Assembly (NCBI RefSeq): GCF_024347095.1
Contig: NZ_AP024903.1
Span: 3,224,001 to 3,288,000 of the forward strand
DNA: 64,000 nt
Direction: 5' to 3'
Source: Vibrio rhizosphaerae
Lineage (GTDB): Bacteria; Pseudomonadota; Gammaproteobacteria; Enterobacterales; Vibrionaceae
The notes under the pieces are model-generated. The model had not been told where the DNA came from. It saw only the letters and a program-made list of their open reading frames with translations, and made no database searches. Position numbers and translations under genes: made by a program. Below are positions 1-8,191 of the stretch, piece by piece (the first letter of the stretch is position 1; each line of letters starts with the position of its first letter).

Positions 1-1
1 T

Positions 2-277
2 GAACTGATTGAAGCGATTCATCAGGCATACGAGAACATTGACTTCATCATTATCAACCCGGCCGCATTCACCCATACCAGTGTTGCACTGCGGGATGCG
101 CTTTTGGGGGTCAATATTCCTTTTATTGAGGTACATCTTTCTAACGTTCATGCCCGTGAACCTTTCCGCCATCACTCTTATCTGTCAGACAAGGCAGAGG
201 GGGTGATTTGTGGTTTAGGCGCACAAGGCTATGAATTTGCGTTGTCGGCAGCAATGACAAAACTGCAGGCAAAATAA
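2..277 (+). CDS. aroQ: 3-dehydroquinate dehydratase, type II (C-terminal part)
   Basis: The window opens inside this gene; about 91 C-terminal residues are visible, ending in TAA. Type II dehydroquinases convert 3-dehydroquinate to 3-dehydroshikimate in the cytoplasmic shikimate pathway and are about 150 residues long. The visible part carries the family signatures: an [17 protein letters not shown] stretch, then [20 protein letters not shown], which holds the substrate-binding His and Arg residues, and a final GxGxxGYxxAL segment. It lies 63 bp upstream of accB on the same strand, the usual aroQ-accB-accC order in gammaproteobacteria. The 5' end, promoter and catalytic Tyr are outside the window. 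Confidence 0.93.
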   Translation, partial: ELIEAIHQAYENIDFIIINPAAFTHTSVALRDALLGVNIPFIEVHLSNVHAREPFRHHSYLSDKAEGVICGLGAQGYEFALSAAMTKLQAK

Positions 278-340
278 ACACTCGACATCCCGCGGCAGTT
301 GTTCGGGTTGTCTTATTCACAAGATCAAAGAGAAAAGACA

Positions 341-802
341 ATGGATATTCGTAAAATAAAAAAACTTATCGAATTAGTTGAAGAGTCAGGCATTGCTGAG
401 CTGGAAATTTCTGAAGGTGAAGAATCGGTACGCATCAGCCGTCACAGTGCACCTGCTGCACCAGTTCAATATGCACAATATGCCCCTGCACCAGCTGCAC
501 CAGCCCCTGCAGCCCCTGCACCGGTAGCAGAAGCCGCCAGTACTCCGGCAGAAGCCGCGCAACCAACTGGCCACAAAGTTCTGTCACCAATGGTGGGAAC
601 CTTCTACAGCTCTCCGAGCCCGGATTCAGCACCCTTTGTGAAAGTGGGCCAGAAAGTCGCTGTCGGCGAACCCCTGTGTATCGTTGAAGCCATGAAAATG
701 ATGAACCAAATCGAATCGGATAAAGCCGGTGTCGTCAAAGCAATCCTCGTTGAGAACGGTCAGCCAGTCGAGTTCGATCAGCCTCTTGTTATCATTGAAT
801 AA
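341..802 (+). CDS. accB: Biotin carboxyl carrier protein of acetyl-CoA carboxylase
   Basis: 153 residues. AccB carries the biotin that is carboxylated by AccC and passes CO2 to acetyl-CoA through AccAD, the first committed step of fatty acid synthesis. The N terminus ([16 protein letters not shown]) matches the family. Residues about 37-77 form a flexible Ala/Pro linker, and the C-terminal half is a biotinyl domain with the EAMKMMN motif, whose Lys119 is the predicted biotinylation site. An in-frame upstream ATG at 299 was rejected because family members begin at MDIRK and an AGAGAAAAG ribosome site precedes 341. accC follows after 13 bp, so the two are cotranscribed and probably made in a fixed ratio. 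Confidence 0.97.
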   Translation: MDIRKIKKLIELVEESGIAELEISEGEESVRISRHSAPAAPVQYAQYAPAPAAPAPAAPAPVAEAASTPAEAAQPTGHKVLSPMVGTFYSSPSPDSAPFVKVGQKVAVGEPLCIVEAMKMMNQIESDKAGVVKAILVENGQPVEFDQPLVIIE

Positions 803-815
803 TTGAGGTCATTTT

Positions 816-2162
816 ATGCTAGATAAAGTTGTCATCGCGAACCGGGGTGAAATTGCACTCCGAATTCTTCGCGCCTGTAAAGAGCTAGGGATCAAAACGG
901 TCGCTGTCCATTCAACAGCCGACCGAGACCTCAAACATGTCTTACTTGCTGATGAATCCATCTGTATCGGACCGGCACGTAGTATTGATAGCTACTTAAA
1001 TATTCCACGCATTATCTCAGCAGCAGAAATCACGGGGGCAGTTGCCATTCACCCGGGCTATGGCTTCCTGTCTGAAAACGCAGATTTTGCTGAACAAGTT
1101 GAAAAATCAGGCTTTATTTTTGTCGGCCCGAAAGCAGAAACTATCCGCCTGATGGGTGATAAAGTCTCTGCGATCTCCTCAATGAAGAAAGCAGGCGTGC
1201 CTTGTGTACCAGGTTCAGACGGCCCGCTTGGGGACGATGTCGAGAAAAACAAATCCATCGCTAAGCGCATCGGCTATCCGGTGATCATTAAAGCCTCCGG
1301 TGGCGGTGGCGGTCGTGGTATGCGTGTGGTTCGTAGTGAAGCTGAATTGATTCAGTCCATCACAATGACCCGTACCGAAGCAAAAGCCGCTTTCAACAAC
1401 GATATGGTTTACATGGAGAAATTCCTGGAAAACCCACGTCACGTTGAAGTTCAGGTCATTGCCGACGGTCAGGGTGGTGCGATCCACTTGGGCGAACGGG
1501 ACTGCTCAATGCAGCGCCGTCACCAGAAAGTGGTGGAAGAAGCACCGGCACCGGGAATTACCGAAGAAATGCGGAAATACATCGGTGAACGTTGTACACG
1601 TGCCTGTGTTGAAATCGGCTACCGTGGTGCGGGTACATTCGAATTCCTTTACGAAAACGGTGAGTTCTATTTCATTGAAATGAACACTCGGATTCAGGTT
1701 GAGCACCCGGTTACAGAAATGGTCACCGGTGTTGATCTAATTAAAGAACAACTGCGTGTTGCAGCTGGTCAGCCTCTGTCATTCACACAGGATGATATCA
1801 AGCTACGCGGCCATGCAATTGAATGTCGTATCAACGCCGAAGATCCGGAACGTTTTCTCCCGTCACCGGGCAAAATCGAGCGCTTCCACGCAGCCGGCGG
1901 GATGGGAATTCGTTGGGAATCCCACATTTATTCTGGCTATACCGTGCCTGCGCACTATGATTCGATGATCGGTAAGCTGATCGCCTACGGTGAAAACCGT
2001 GACGTCGCGATCGCACGGATGAAAAATGCCCTCAATGAAATGATTGTGGAAGGGATCAAAACCAACATCCCGCTCCAATTGAAAATCATGAATGATGAGA
2101 ACTTCCAGCATGGTGGTGCCAATATCCACTATCTGGAGAAAAAACTCGGCATCAATCATTAA
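816..2162 (+). CDS. accC: Acetyl-CoA carboxylase, biotin carboxylase subunit
   Basis: 448 residues, the normal size (449 in E. coli). It carboxylates the biotin on AccB with ATP and bicarbonate. The architecture is a biotin carboxylase N domain ([12 protein letters not shown] at residues 6-17), an ATP-grasp domain with the Gly-rich loop GGGGGRGMR near 162-170 and Lys159, the metal-binding [14 protein letters not shown] segment near 288-301, and the C-terminal domain. All catalytic residues expected for the family appear intact. It is the second gene of the accBC pair, starts 13 bp after accB, and is followed by a strong intrinsic terminator. Confidence 0.98.
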   Translation: MLDKVVIANRGEIALRILRACKELGIKTVAVHSTADRDLKHVLLADESICIGPARSIDSYLNIPRIISAAEITGAVAIHPGYGFLSENADFAEQVEKSGFIFVGPKAETIRLMGDKVSAISSMKKAGVPCVPGSDGPLGDDVEKNKSIAKRIGYPVIIKASGGGGGRGMRVVRSEAELIQSITMTRTEAKAAFNNDMVYMEKFLENPRHVEVQVIADGQGGAIHLGERDCSMQRRHQKVVEEAPAPGITEEMRKYIGERCTRACVEIGYRGAGTFEFLYENGEFYFIEMNTRIQVEHPVTEMVTGVDLIKEQLRVAAGQPLSFTQDDIKLRGHAIECRINAEDPERFLPSPGKIERFHAAGGMGIRWESHIYSGYTVPAHYDSMIGKLIAYGENRDVAIARMKNALNEMIVEGIKTNIPLQLKIMNDENFQHGGANIHYLEKKLGINH

Positions 2163-2189
2163 TCCGTTCGGCAGATGAGCAAAAGTCTA

Positions 2190-2214
2190 AGCCTCCCTTC
2201 GGGGAGGTTTTTTT
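2190..2214 (+). terminator. Intrinsic terminator of accBC
   Basis: Stem CCTCCC (2192-2197), tetraloop TTCG, stem GGGAGG (2202-2207), followed by seven T. It lies 29 bp after the accC stop and closes the accBC transcript before prmA. Confidence 0.92.
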
Positions 2215-2295
2215 GTTCAGCGCAGGCAAGCCCTATTCAAAACATGAATATCTGCTACACTCTCGGCCATTCAACCCACGGAAAGAGTCAATCAC

Positions 2296-3180
2296 ATGCC
2301 TTGGATTCAAATTAAACTCAATGCCAACAACGACAATGCCGAAACCATCGGTGATATGTTGATGGAAGAGACAGGCGCGTTATCCGTCACGTTTCTTGAT
2401 GCGAAAGACACGCCCGTCTTTGAACCCCTTCCGGGAGAAACTCGTCTTTGGGGCGATACCGATGTGCTTGCGTTGTATGATGCAGAAGCAGACACCGATA
2501 CCATCGTGGCACAAATCAAAAACAGTCAACTTCTTCCTGCCGATTTCTCTTATAAAGTCGAACAGATTGAAGATAAAGACTGGGAACGGGAATGGATGGA
2601 TAACTTCCATCCGATGAAATTCGGCAGCCGCCTGTGGATCTGCCCGAGCTGGAAAGAGATCCCGGACCCGGACGCAGTCAATGTGATGCTTGATCCCGGA
2701 TTGGCCTTCGGCACCGGTACACACCCGACAACCGCCTTATGTTTAGAATGGCTGGAAGGGCTGGATCTCACTGGCAAAACCGTGATTGATTTCGGCTGCG
2801 GCTCCGGCATTCTGGCGATTGCAGCCATTAAGTTAGGTGCCAAACAAGTCATTGGTGTCGATATCGATCCACAAGCCCTGCTCGCTTCCAAAGATAACGC
2901 TCAGCGCAATGGTGTTGAAAACCAGCTAGAGGTCTACCTGCCACAGAATCAACCCGATAACCTCAGTGCAGATATCGTCGTCGCCAATATTCTGGCCGGC
3001 CCGCTCAAAGAGCTTTCTCCGGTGATTCAGTCTCTGGTTCGCCCGGGTGGACAACTGGCAATGTCAGGCGTATTAGAAACTCAGGCCGAAGATGTTGCCA
3101 GCTTCTATCGCAACCAGTTTGATATCGAACCCATTATTGAAAATAACGAATGGTGCCGAATTTCTGGTCGAAAAAAATAA
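2296..3180 (+). CDS. prmA: Ribosomal protein L11 methyltransferase
   Basis: 294 residues, about the E. coli length (293). PrmA trimethylates ribosomal protein L11 using S-adenosylmethionine. The N-terminal L11-binding domain (about 1-60) is joined by a linker to a Rossmann methyltransferase domain. Visible motifs are [16 protein letters not shown] (about 131-146), motif [12 protein letters not shown] (about 161-171), the acidic VDIDP motif and [10 protein letters not shown]. The start ATG at 2296 is preceded by GGAAAGAG. It stands alone between the accC terminator and the dusB promoter region, the conserved gammaproteobacterial setting. Confidence 0.97.
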   Translation: MPWIQIKLNANNDNAETIGDMLMEETGALSVTFLDAKDTPVFEPLPGETRLWGDTDVLALYDAEADTDTIVAQIKNSQLLPADFSYKVEQIEDKDWEREWMDNFHPMKFGSRLWICPSWKEIPDPDAVNVMLDPGLAFGTGTHPTTALCLEWLEGLDLTGKTVIDFGCGSGILAIAAIKLGAKQVIGVDIDPQALLASKDNAQRNGVENQLEVYLPQNQPDNLSADIVVANILAGPLKELSPVIQSLVRPGGQLAMSGVLETQAEDVASFYRNQFDIEPIIENNEWCRISGRKK

Positions 3181-3259
3181 CCACGGCGAATGTGGCTGAC
3201 TAATTGACTGAAAAATCGACGATTTACAAAAACAAATTGTAAATGCTCAAATATTAGTC

Positions 3260-3297
3260 TTTTCACACCGCGAAAAAATGCGTAAAATGCGCGCCCT
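3260..3297 (+). promoter_or_regulatory. Probable dusB-fis promoter with GC-rich discriminator
   Basis: A -10 element TAAAAT (3283-3288) is preceded at about 17 bp by TTTTCA/TTTCAC (3260-3266) and followed at once by GCGCGCCC. A GC-rich discriminator after the -10 is the hallmark of the stringently controlled fis promoter in E. coli. The match here is by inspection; the start site is inferred to lie near 3295. Confidence 0.65.
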
Positions 3298-3320
3298 TGC
3301 TGCCTTATAACTGTAATGAC

Positions 3321-4292
3321 GTGTTAAAAATCGGAAACTACCAACTCAAGAATCGTCTGATCGTTGCCCCCATGGCTGGTGTTACCGATCGACCTTTCCG
3401 CGAGTTATGTCTTCGCTATGGTGCGGGAATGGCGGTCAGTGAAATGATGTCATCCAATCCGGCACTGTGGAAAACGTCAAAGTCGAAACAGCGCATGGTC
3501 CATGAGGGCGAATCTGGGATTCGTTCGGTTCAGATCGCAGGTTCCGACCCGCAGTTAATGGCAGAAGCTGCGCAATTCAGTGTTGAGAACGGTGCGCAAA
3601 TTATCGATATCAACATGGGTTGTCCGGCAAAGAAAGTGAACAAGAAGTTGGCAGGTTCCGCCCTGTTACGCTACCCGGACTTAATTGAGGATATCCTCAC
3701 CACGGTAGTTCAGGCTGTTCGTGTGCCTGTGACGCTAAAAACACGAACCGGTTGGGATACAGAGAATAAGAACTGTGTTCACATCGCGAAGCTGGCCGAA
3801 GATTGCGGCATTCAGGCACTGGCGCTTCACGGCAGAACCAGAGCCTGCCTGTACCGCGGCATGGCAGAGTACGACAGCATTAGAGCGGTCAAACAGGCCA
3901 TCTCGATTCCGGTGATCGCCAATGGTGACATCGATAGTCCGGAAAAGGCCAAATATGTACTGGAATACACCGGCGCTGACGCATTAATGATTGGTCGCCC
4001 GGCCCAAGGACGACCCTGGATTTTTCAGGAAATCCAACATTTTTTGGAAACCGGCACAACAATGCCTGCGCTTCCGATTACGGAAGTCAAAAGCATTTTG
4101 CTTGGTCATGTACAAGCGCTCCATCAATTTTACGGAACGTATCTGGGACCACGAATCGCACGTAAACACGTGGGGTGGTATCTCAAAGAACATGAGCAAG
4201 CAAGTGGGTTTCGACGGACCTTCAATGCCCTAGAAGCGGCCCCGCTGCAACTGGAAGCACTCGAAGGTTATTTTGATAACGTTGCATCATAA
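3321..4292 (+). CDS. dusB: tRNA-dihydrouridine synthase B
   Basis: 323 residues from a GTG start. DusB is an FMN enzyme that reduces uridine to dihydrouridine in tRNA. The TIM-barrel shows the Dus signatures: [11 protein letters not shown] (about 18-28), NMGCPAKKV with catalytic Cys101, TRTGW, HGRTR and the phosphate-binding [12 protein letters not shown] longer frame from TTG at 3297 exists but would start at or before the likely transcription start, and homologues begin at M-x-IGNYQL, so GTG at 3321 is chosen. It is the first gene of the dusB-fis operon, with 25 bp to fis. Confidence 0.95.
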   Translation: MLKIGNYQLKNRLIVAPMAGVTDRPFRELCLRYGAGMAVSEMMSSNPALWKTSKSKQRMVHEGESGIRSVQIAGSDPQLMAEAAQFSVENGAQIIDINMGCPAKKVNKKLAGSALLRYPDLIEDILTTVVQAVRVPVTLKTRTGWDTENKNCVHIAKLAEDCGIQALALHGRTRACLYRGMAEYDSIRAVKQAISIPVIANGDIDSPEKAKYVLEYTGADALMIGRPAQGRPWIFQEIQHFLETGTTMPALPITEVKSILLGHVQALHQFYGTYLGPRIARKHVGWYLKEHEQASGFRRTFNALEAAPLQLEALEGYFDNVAS

Positions 4293-4317
4293 AATTAAGA
4301 GAAGAGCTAGACCGAAT

Positions 4318-4614
4318 ATGTTCGAACAAAATCTGACTTCAGAAGCTTTAACCGTTACTACCGTTACTTCACAAGACCAAATCACTCAGAAACCTCTGCG
4401 TGACTCCGTTAAAGCATCTCTTAAAAACTATCTTTCCCAGTTAAATGGCCAAGAAGTAAGTGAATTATACGAATTAGTTCTAGCTGAAGTTGAGCAGCCG
4501 CTGCTCGATACAATCATGCAGTACACTCGCGGTAACCAAACCCGCGCAGCAACCATGATGGGTATCAACCGTGGAACACTTCGCAAGAAACTGAAAAAAT
4601 ACGGCATGAACTAA
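4318..4614 (+). CDS. fis: Nucleoid protein and DNA-bending regulator Fis
   Basis: 98 residues, exactly the usual Fis length. Fis is a homodimeric nucleoid protein abundant in rapid growth that bends DNA, activates rRNA promoters and assists site-specific recombination. The N-terminal beta-hairpin arm is followed by core helices ([20 protein letters not shown]) and a C-terminal helix-turn-helix ([20 protein letters not shown]). An upstream in-frame ATG at 4273 overlaps the dusB end and is rejected because the family starts MFEQ. Its operon promoter has a stringent-type discriminator, and the rRNA operons at the right of this window are likely targets. Confidence 0.98.
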   Translation: MFEQNLTSEALTVTTVTSQDQITQKPLRDSVKASLKNYLSQLNGQEVSELYELVLAEVEQPLLDTIMQYTRGNQTRAATMMGINRGTLRKKLKKYGMN

Positions 4615-4642
4615 TCACTGTTCATTAGCCATTTGAATTTAA

Positions 4643-4680
4643 AGCCCGAAGTAGAGAAATCTGCTTCGGGTTTTTGTTTT
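4643..4680 (+). terminator. Intrinsic terminator of dusB-fis
   Basis: Stem CCCGAAGTAGA (4645-4655) pairs with TCTGCTTCGGG (4660-4670), with one T-G wobble and a GAAA loop, followed by TTTTTGTTTTT. It lies about 30 bp after the fis stop. Confidence 0.93.
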
Positions 4681-4704
4681 TGCTACACACATTGCTACAC
4701 ACAA
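4681..4704. repeat. 12-bp tandem direct repeat after fis
   Basis: TGCTACACACAT (4681-4692) is followed directly by TGCTACACACAA (4693-4704), matching at 11 of 12 positions. It sits at the boundary between the conserved dusB-fis block and the accessory region. Nothing shows it is a mobile-element junction. The rest of 4705-4858 is AT-rich and holds no recognisable gene. Confidence 0.6.
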
Positions 4705-4852
4705 TAAATTTTGCACACCCTTGTATATAGACGTTCCTGTCGTTCAGAATCATCCAATGACTAGATCGATTAAACGTTGCATTGCTTCTCAGGCACTCAA
4801 AAGCACTCAGTACTATTTTTAGTCAGTGATGAGGTGTTTTTATCTCATTAAT

Positions 4853-4881
4853 AGAAAAAGAGCCGCACAAGGCGACTCTGA
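4853..4881 (-). terminator. Intrinsic terminator, minus strand
   Basis: Read on the minus strand: GAGTCGCC, loop TTGT, GCGGCTC, then a TTTTTCT run. It follows the broken reading frame at 4947-5171 and the membrane-protein gene at 5172-5699, and would end a transcript from them. Confidence 0.75.
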
Positions 4882-4946
4882 ATTATATAGAACTTATTTC
4901 CCCGGACATTCACTCAATCTGATATTCCTGTATCAACCTTGCCACC

Positions 4947-5171
4947 TTACAGGTCAACAAGTTGTTGAGATACAGGCTCACGTTCAACATAAGGCTCAGT
5001 GGCAACCGATGCATTCACGCTCCCGGAATAAAATCAACCAATGCCATGATTCACTAACTCAGCTCTGGTTGTGTCGGCTCTGGCCAACACATCGATATTA
5101 GATTCAATCGCAGAGTTGACCCGCCAGTATCGATTGCCCCACTCATCCATCCATAAAGCTTCTTGATGCGG
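4947..5171 (-). pseudogene. Coding-like remnant with an internal stop, unknown family
   Basis: Directly after the TAG of the membrane-protein gene at 5172-5699, the same minus-strand frame continues as a protein-like stretch: EALWMDEWGNRYWRVNS, then SNIDVLARADTTRAELVNHGIG, a TGA at 5034-5036, and then a further 28 codons (FYSGSVNASVATEPYVE and on) to TAA at 4947. The composition looks like protein, there is no start codon with a ribosome site at its head, and a terminator follows. It may be the decayed C-terminal end of a separate gene, or a lost extension of the gene before it. I do not recognise the family. Confidence 0.4.
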
Positions 5172-5699
5172 CTAGCTTTGAATTCGTTCTAGTAAAAGCT
5201 CAACAAATTGATCAAAATCTCGCTTCGATTGAAACAGGCTCCCTAGAACCATTTCCTTTTTATCGCCAAAGAAAAGGGTCGCAACAGGAGCCCAGCCGAT
5301 TTTACCAATATGAACAGCCAGAATATCCTCAAACCGATAGGTTCTAACCTGCGACGAGAAAATCGACTTTGGGACTCGTATTTCATCGGCAGTCACCTCA
5401 ATGTACCGGATGACATACAATGAGATCAGATAACAGAGTACGGTGAGAATACAAAGGAGAGTCATGCCCCCGGCACTGACTACAAACAAAGTTGAATCCA
5501 GCTTAGGATTCGACACACTCCCGTTGCTTTTCAGATAAAAATACGCAATGCCAATCACAGAGAAAATAAAAGACCAGAAGGTTGTCTTTCGACTCATTTG
5601 ATACCGAAACTGATGCAATACCACCACCTTACCCGATGCACCGAATCTCTGAATCAGTGCAGCGATACACAGAAAAATAAGACTATAAACCAAATACAA
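5172..5699 (-). CDS. Hypothetical membrane protein with PH-like C-terminal domain
   Basis: 175 residues. The N terminus is a hydrophobic helix (about 1-17), a second lies at about 39-57, and a long third at about 70-98. After it comes a soluble domain of about 75 residues with the strand pattern of bacterial PH-like domains (YIEVTADEIRVP, then a strand ending FGDKK) and a last amphipathic helix (FDQFVELLLERI). The topology suggests a cytoplasmic or periplasmic sensor-like domain held at the membrane, but no function can be assigned. It lies downstream of a GNAT gene on the same strand in an accessory region. Start at ATG 5699. Confidence 0.6.
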   Translation of the reverse strand: MYLVYSLIFLCIAALIQRFGASGKVVVLHQFRYQMSRKTTFWSFIFSVIGIAYFYLKSNGSVSNPKLDSTLFVVSAGGMTLLCILTVLCYLISLYVIRYIEVTADEIRVPKSIFSSQVRTYRFEDILAVHIGKIGWAPVATLFFGDKKEMVLGSLFQSKRDFDQFVELLLERIQS

Positions 5700-5750
5700 T
5701 TCAACTACATCATCAGTTTGAACACTTTTGATGACGAACAGACTTACGGA

Positions 5751-6212
5751 TTAACCAAGCTCTCTTGTCATAAAGCGGCTATGGGGATCTTCTTTATAAC
5801 CGGCAAAAGGCCCGCAATAACGAAATCCAAATTTTTTGTATAGATTTCTGGCTGGTTTGAAAAACGCCTGAGACCCGGTCTCTAAACTTACCCGCCGATA
5901 CCCCTTTTCACTCGCAAGACTCAACACATGCGTCAGTAAATGACTCGCAATACCAGACCGTCTGGCCGTATTAGACGTCCTCATAGATTTCAGTTCGATG
6001 TGATCTGGCGTCAGTTGTTTCATTGCTAAACAACCTTGTAACTCATTGTCAATCCAACAACTAAACAATGTAATTTCAGGAGATTGAAGGCTATCGACAT
6101 CAAGAGCGTGAGCACTTTCCGGGGGCGAAGTCGCGTACATATCAGCGAGGTGCTCTTCGAGCAGTTTAATGACAGCATCACTCGATAAGTCATCAATAAT
6201 AATATTCATCAT
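5751..6212 (-). CDS. GNAT-family N-acetyltransferase
   Basis: 153 residues. It belongs to the GNAT fold that moves acetyl groups from acetyl-CoA to amines; the substrate is unknown. The acetyl-CoA-binding loop is visible as RTSNTARRSGIASHLL (a Q/RxxGxG/A-type loop, here RRSGIA), followed by SLETGSQAFFKPARNLYKKFGF and YCGPFAGY, typical of the YsnE/PanZ-like branch that begins MNIIIDDLS. A longer frame reaches 6293, but a GGAGAG ribosome site six bases before ATG 6212 decides the start; ATG 6209 is the next codon and is also possible. Confidence 0.82.
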   Translation of the reverse strand: MMNIIIDDLSSDAVIKLLEEHLADMYATSPPESAHALDVDSLQSPEITLFSCWIDNELQGCLAMKQLTPDHIELKSMRTSNTARRSGIASHLLTHVLSLASEKGYRRVSLETGSQAFFKPARNLYKKFGFRYCGPFAGYKEDPHSRFMTRELG

Positions 6213-6316
6213 TAGCTTCTCTCCACTTATAACCTTTACTGATGAACCAACCCCATAATCAACCATGACACTGAATTTGTCATCTGAAGCCAAGCTAGCG
6301 CTCCCATTATTTCAGG

Positions 6317-6496
6317 TTATAAAAAATTTGAGTGATGGTGATCATCTTGCTCTTCAGGGCATAATCCAATATCTTTTTTAAGATGATTATTCATATCGGT
6401 AATATTATGGCTCCCCTTATTAGGGAAAACATTAAAATATATAAATTTCAACATCTTGAAAGGAAAAATATTTTTGTAAGGTACGGTTAACAGCAT
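6317..6496 (-). CDS. Small DUF1127-like protein
   Basis: 59 residues if it starts at ATG 6496, with AAGAG about eight bases before; the frame is open further upstream and ATG 6454 is a shorter alternative. The end HNITDMNNHLKKDIGL followed by CPEEQDDHHH resembles the DUF1127 core, in which a short amphipathic helix ends in L-x-DIGL. Proteins of this group are about 45-60 residues and basic, and some are RNA-binding or stress-linked. It is divergent from the LysR gene at 6594, with about 97 bp between, a common pairing for LysR regulators and targets. The match rests on one short motif. Confidence 0.45.
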   Translation of the reverse strand: MLLTVPYKNIFPFKMLKFIYFNVFPNKGSHNITDMNNHLKKDIGLCPEEQDDHHHSNFL

Positions 6497-6593
6497 CGTA
6501 TTACTCTTGATTACTGATTCGATGCCGCTATTATCGATGTTAATCACTACCGTTACGAACAACGATTCATTACAGGAACTATAAGTACAACTT

Positions 6594-7484
6594 ATGGACA
6601 ATCGACTCCGTTATCTTTCAGCACTGCGTTTTTTCGAATCGGCTTCTCGTCTGAAAAGCTATAGTAAAGCGGCGGAAGAACTACATGTCACACAAGCAGC
6701 TATCAGCCAAAAGCTACGACAACTTGAGGACCGTCTGGGATGTAAATTATTCATCCGTCGTGGACGTGAAATGCACCTGACCGATAAGGGACAGATACTT
6801 CAGAAACATGTCAATGACGGTTTTAAAAACATCATCACTGGATTAAACCGAATTCAAAATGAACCACTCGAAGGAATGCTGAACGTCAGTGCGCCTCGTT
6901 CATTCTCCACGCGCTGGTTAATGCCCAGACTGTGGAAGTTCACTATGGCGTTCCCACATATCCCGATTCGGGTACAAAGCGTGAAGGAAATCGATATTCG
7001 CCACACCGAAACGGATGTATTAATCTGGCAAGGAAATGAAAATGTAAAGCATCTGGATTTAGATCAAGAGACGCTATTTGAAGAAGACATCTACCCTTAT
7101 TGTTCTCCGCAACTCGCAGAATCAATGAAGTTCGATAGCCCAGAGCAACTCCTGAGATGTTGGTTAATTGATTTTCATGCTGCTCCTTTTAGCTGGGAGC
7201 AATGGTTCCACATCGCAAATGTCAGTGCAAAAAGAGAAGGGATTCAATGGATGGAAGTCGGCACCTTTGATATGGCGATCAATGCAGTCGTCGCCGGACA
7301 TGGCGCATGTCTCGCGACTGAGAGTATTTCGGCTGACTTTGTTGAACGAGGTCTGTTAGTTAGGCCATTCAATATCGGGCTAACCCCCGGAATTCGCTAT
7401 TCAGTCATTAGTGATCCGTCATCCTCACGGGTTCTGAGAGTCAATGCATTTAAATCGTGGTTACAAAAAGAATTAAACGTCTAA
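6594..7484 (+). CDS. LysR-family transcriptional regulator, GcvA-like
   Basis: 296 residues, the full LysR length. The N-terminal winged helix-turn-helix (about 6-65) reads RFFESASRLKSYSKAAEELHVTQAAISQ in three pieces, followed by LEDRLGCKLFIRRGREMHLTDKG, close to the GcvA/AmpR branch. The effector domain contains the NVSAPRSFSTRWLMPRL strand-helix and CWLIDFH segments. It diverges from the small DUF1127-like gene, and the 97-bp gap probably holds both promoters and the LysR binding site. The effector is not evident. Start ATG 6594 has only a weak ribosome site. Confidence 0.88.
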   Translation: MDNRLRYLSALRFFESASRLKSYSKAAEELHVTQAAISQKLRQLEDRLGCKLFIRRGREMHLTDKGQILQKHVNDGFKNIITGLNRIQNEPLEGMLNVSAPRSFSTRWLMPRLWKFTMAFPHIPIRVQSVKEIDIRHTETDVLIWQGNENVKHLDLDQETLFEEDIYPYCSPQLAESMKFDSPEQLLRCWLIDFHAAPFSWEQWFHIANVSAKREGIQWMEVGTFDMAINAVVAGHGACLATESISADFVERGLLVRPFNIGLTPGIRYSVISDPSSSRVLRVNAFKSWLQKELNV

Positions 7485-7514
7485 TCGTGATTTGAGCACC
7501 GCGTCAGCACCCCA

Positions 7515-7539
7515 TATAAAAAGCTGGCAGAAGCCAGCT
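7515..7539 (-). terminator. Intrinsic terminator of the dab operon (minus strand)
   Basis: On the minus strand, AGCTGGC, loop TTCT, GCCAGCT, then TTTTAT. It lies about 45 bp beyond the stop of the truncated SDR gene, the last gene of the operon. The hairpin could also slow read-through from the LysR gene on the plus strand, which has no T run there. Confidence 0.8.
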
Positions 7540-7582
7540 AACATATCGCGATGAATGCGTTTGTTGCTCAGCAAGGGGAAGC

Positions 7583-8167
7583 TCATAAATTCCCGACACC
7601 GCCATCAACAAGCAGTTCAGACCCGAGCATATAAGAAGACTCATCAGAGGCAAGAAAAACGGCCGCTTTTGCCAGTTCAAGAGGTGTCCCTAAGCGCTTC
7701 AATGGCACCAACTCTTTAACTTGATCGATCAGAGCCGCCTGTTCATCTTCCGGTAAGCCAAATTTGTCAAACGCCTCTGTCAATGTGGGCCCCGGACTCA
7801 GCGTATTCACACGAATGCCCAGATGTTTCAGCTCTCCCGATAATGTCCGGGCAAGCGAAATAAGCCCGGCTTTACTGGCAGCATAAACGCTACTTTGCGG
7901 TAATCCGATTTGTGCTGAAACGCTCCCGCATAAAATGATCGAAGCTGAATCAGATAATAACGGCAATAATGCCCGGATGAGAAAGAAAGGCCCTTTTAAA
8001 TTGGTATTCATGACCCGATCAAAAGCTGCTTCATCCCATTCATCGAATGGCTTGTGTGTCACATCTCCGGCATTGATATAAATCACATCGAGTCTCGGGA
8101 ACTGTCGTTTGATTTCATCCGCTAAAGCTTGCTGCTGTTGTAATGACATACGATACAGGCTGGTCAC
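7583..8167 (-). CDS. Short-chain dehydrogenase/reductase lacking its N terminus
   Basis: 194 residues, against about 245-250 for a classical SDR. The part from the third strand on is well kept: LDVIYINAGDVTH (NAG motif), VMNTNLKGPFFL, SIILCGSVSAQIG with the catalytic Ser, the YAASK active site, and the C-terminal SYMLGSELLVDGG. The first beta-alpha-beta unit with the TGxxxGIG nucleotide loop, about 50 residues, is absent, and the 24 bp before the gene cannot encode it. A GGGAGGGAGA ribosome site precedes GTG 8167, so it may still be translated. It is the last gene of the dab operon. Probably a decaying gene; cofactor binding is doubtful. Confidence 0.7.
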   Translation of the reverse strand: MTSLYRMSLQQQQALADEIKRQFPRLDVIYINAGDVTHKPFDEWDEAAFDRVMNTNLKGPFFLIRALLPLLSDSASIILCGSVSAQIGLPQSSVYAASKAGLISLARTLSGELKHLGIRVNTLSPGPTLTEAFDKFGLPEDEQAALIDQVKELVPLKRLGTPLELAKAAVFLASDESSYMLGSELLVDGGVGNL

Positions 8168-8191
8168 TCTCCCTCCCCGTTCTCACCCACC

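Noticed and set aside
4826..5101. A 91-codon plus-strand frame downstream of fis
   Set aside because: It runs antisense across a minus-strand terminator and the coding-like remnant at 4947-5171, has no ribosome site and its composition is not protein-like.
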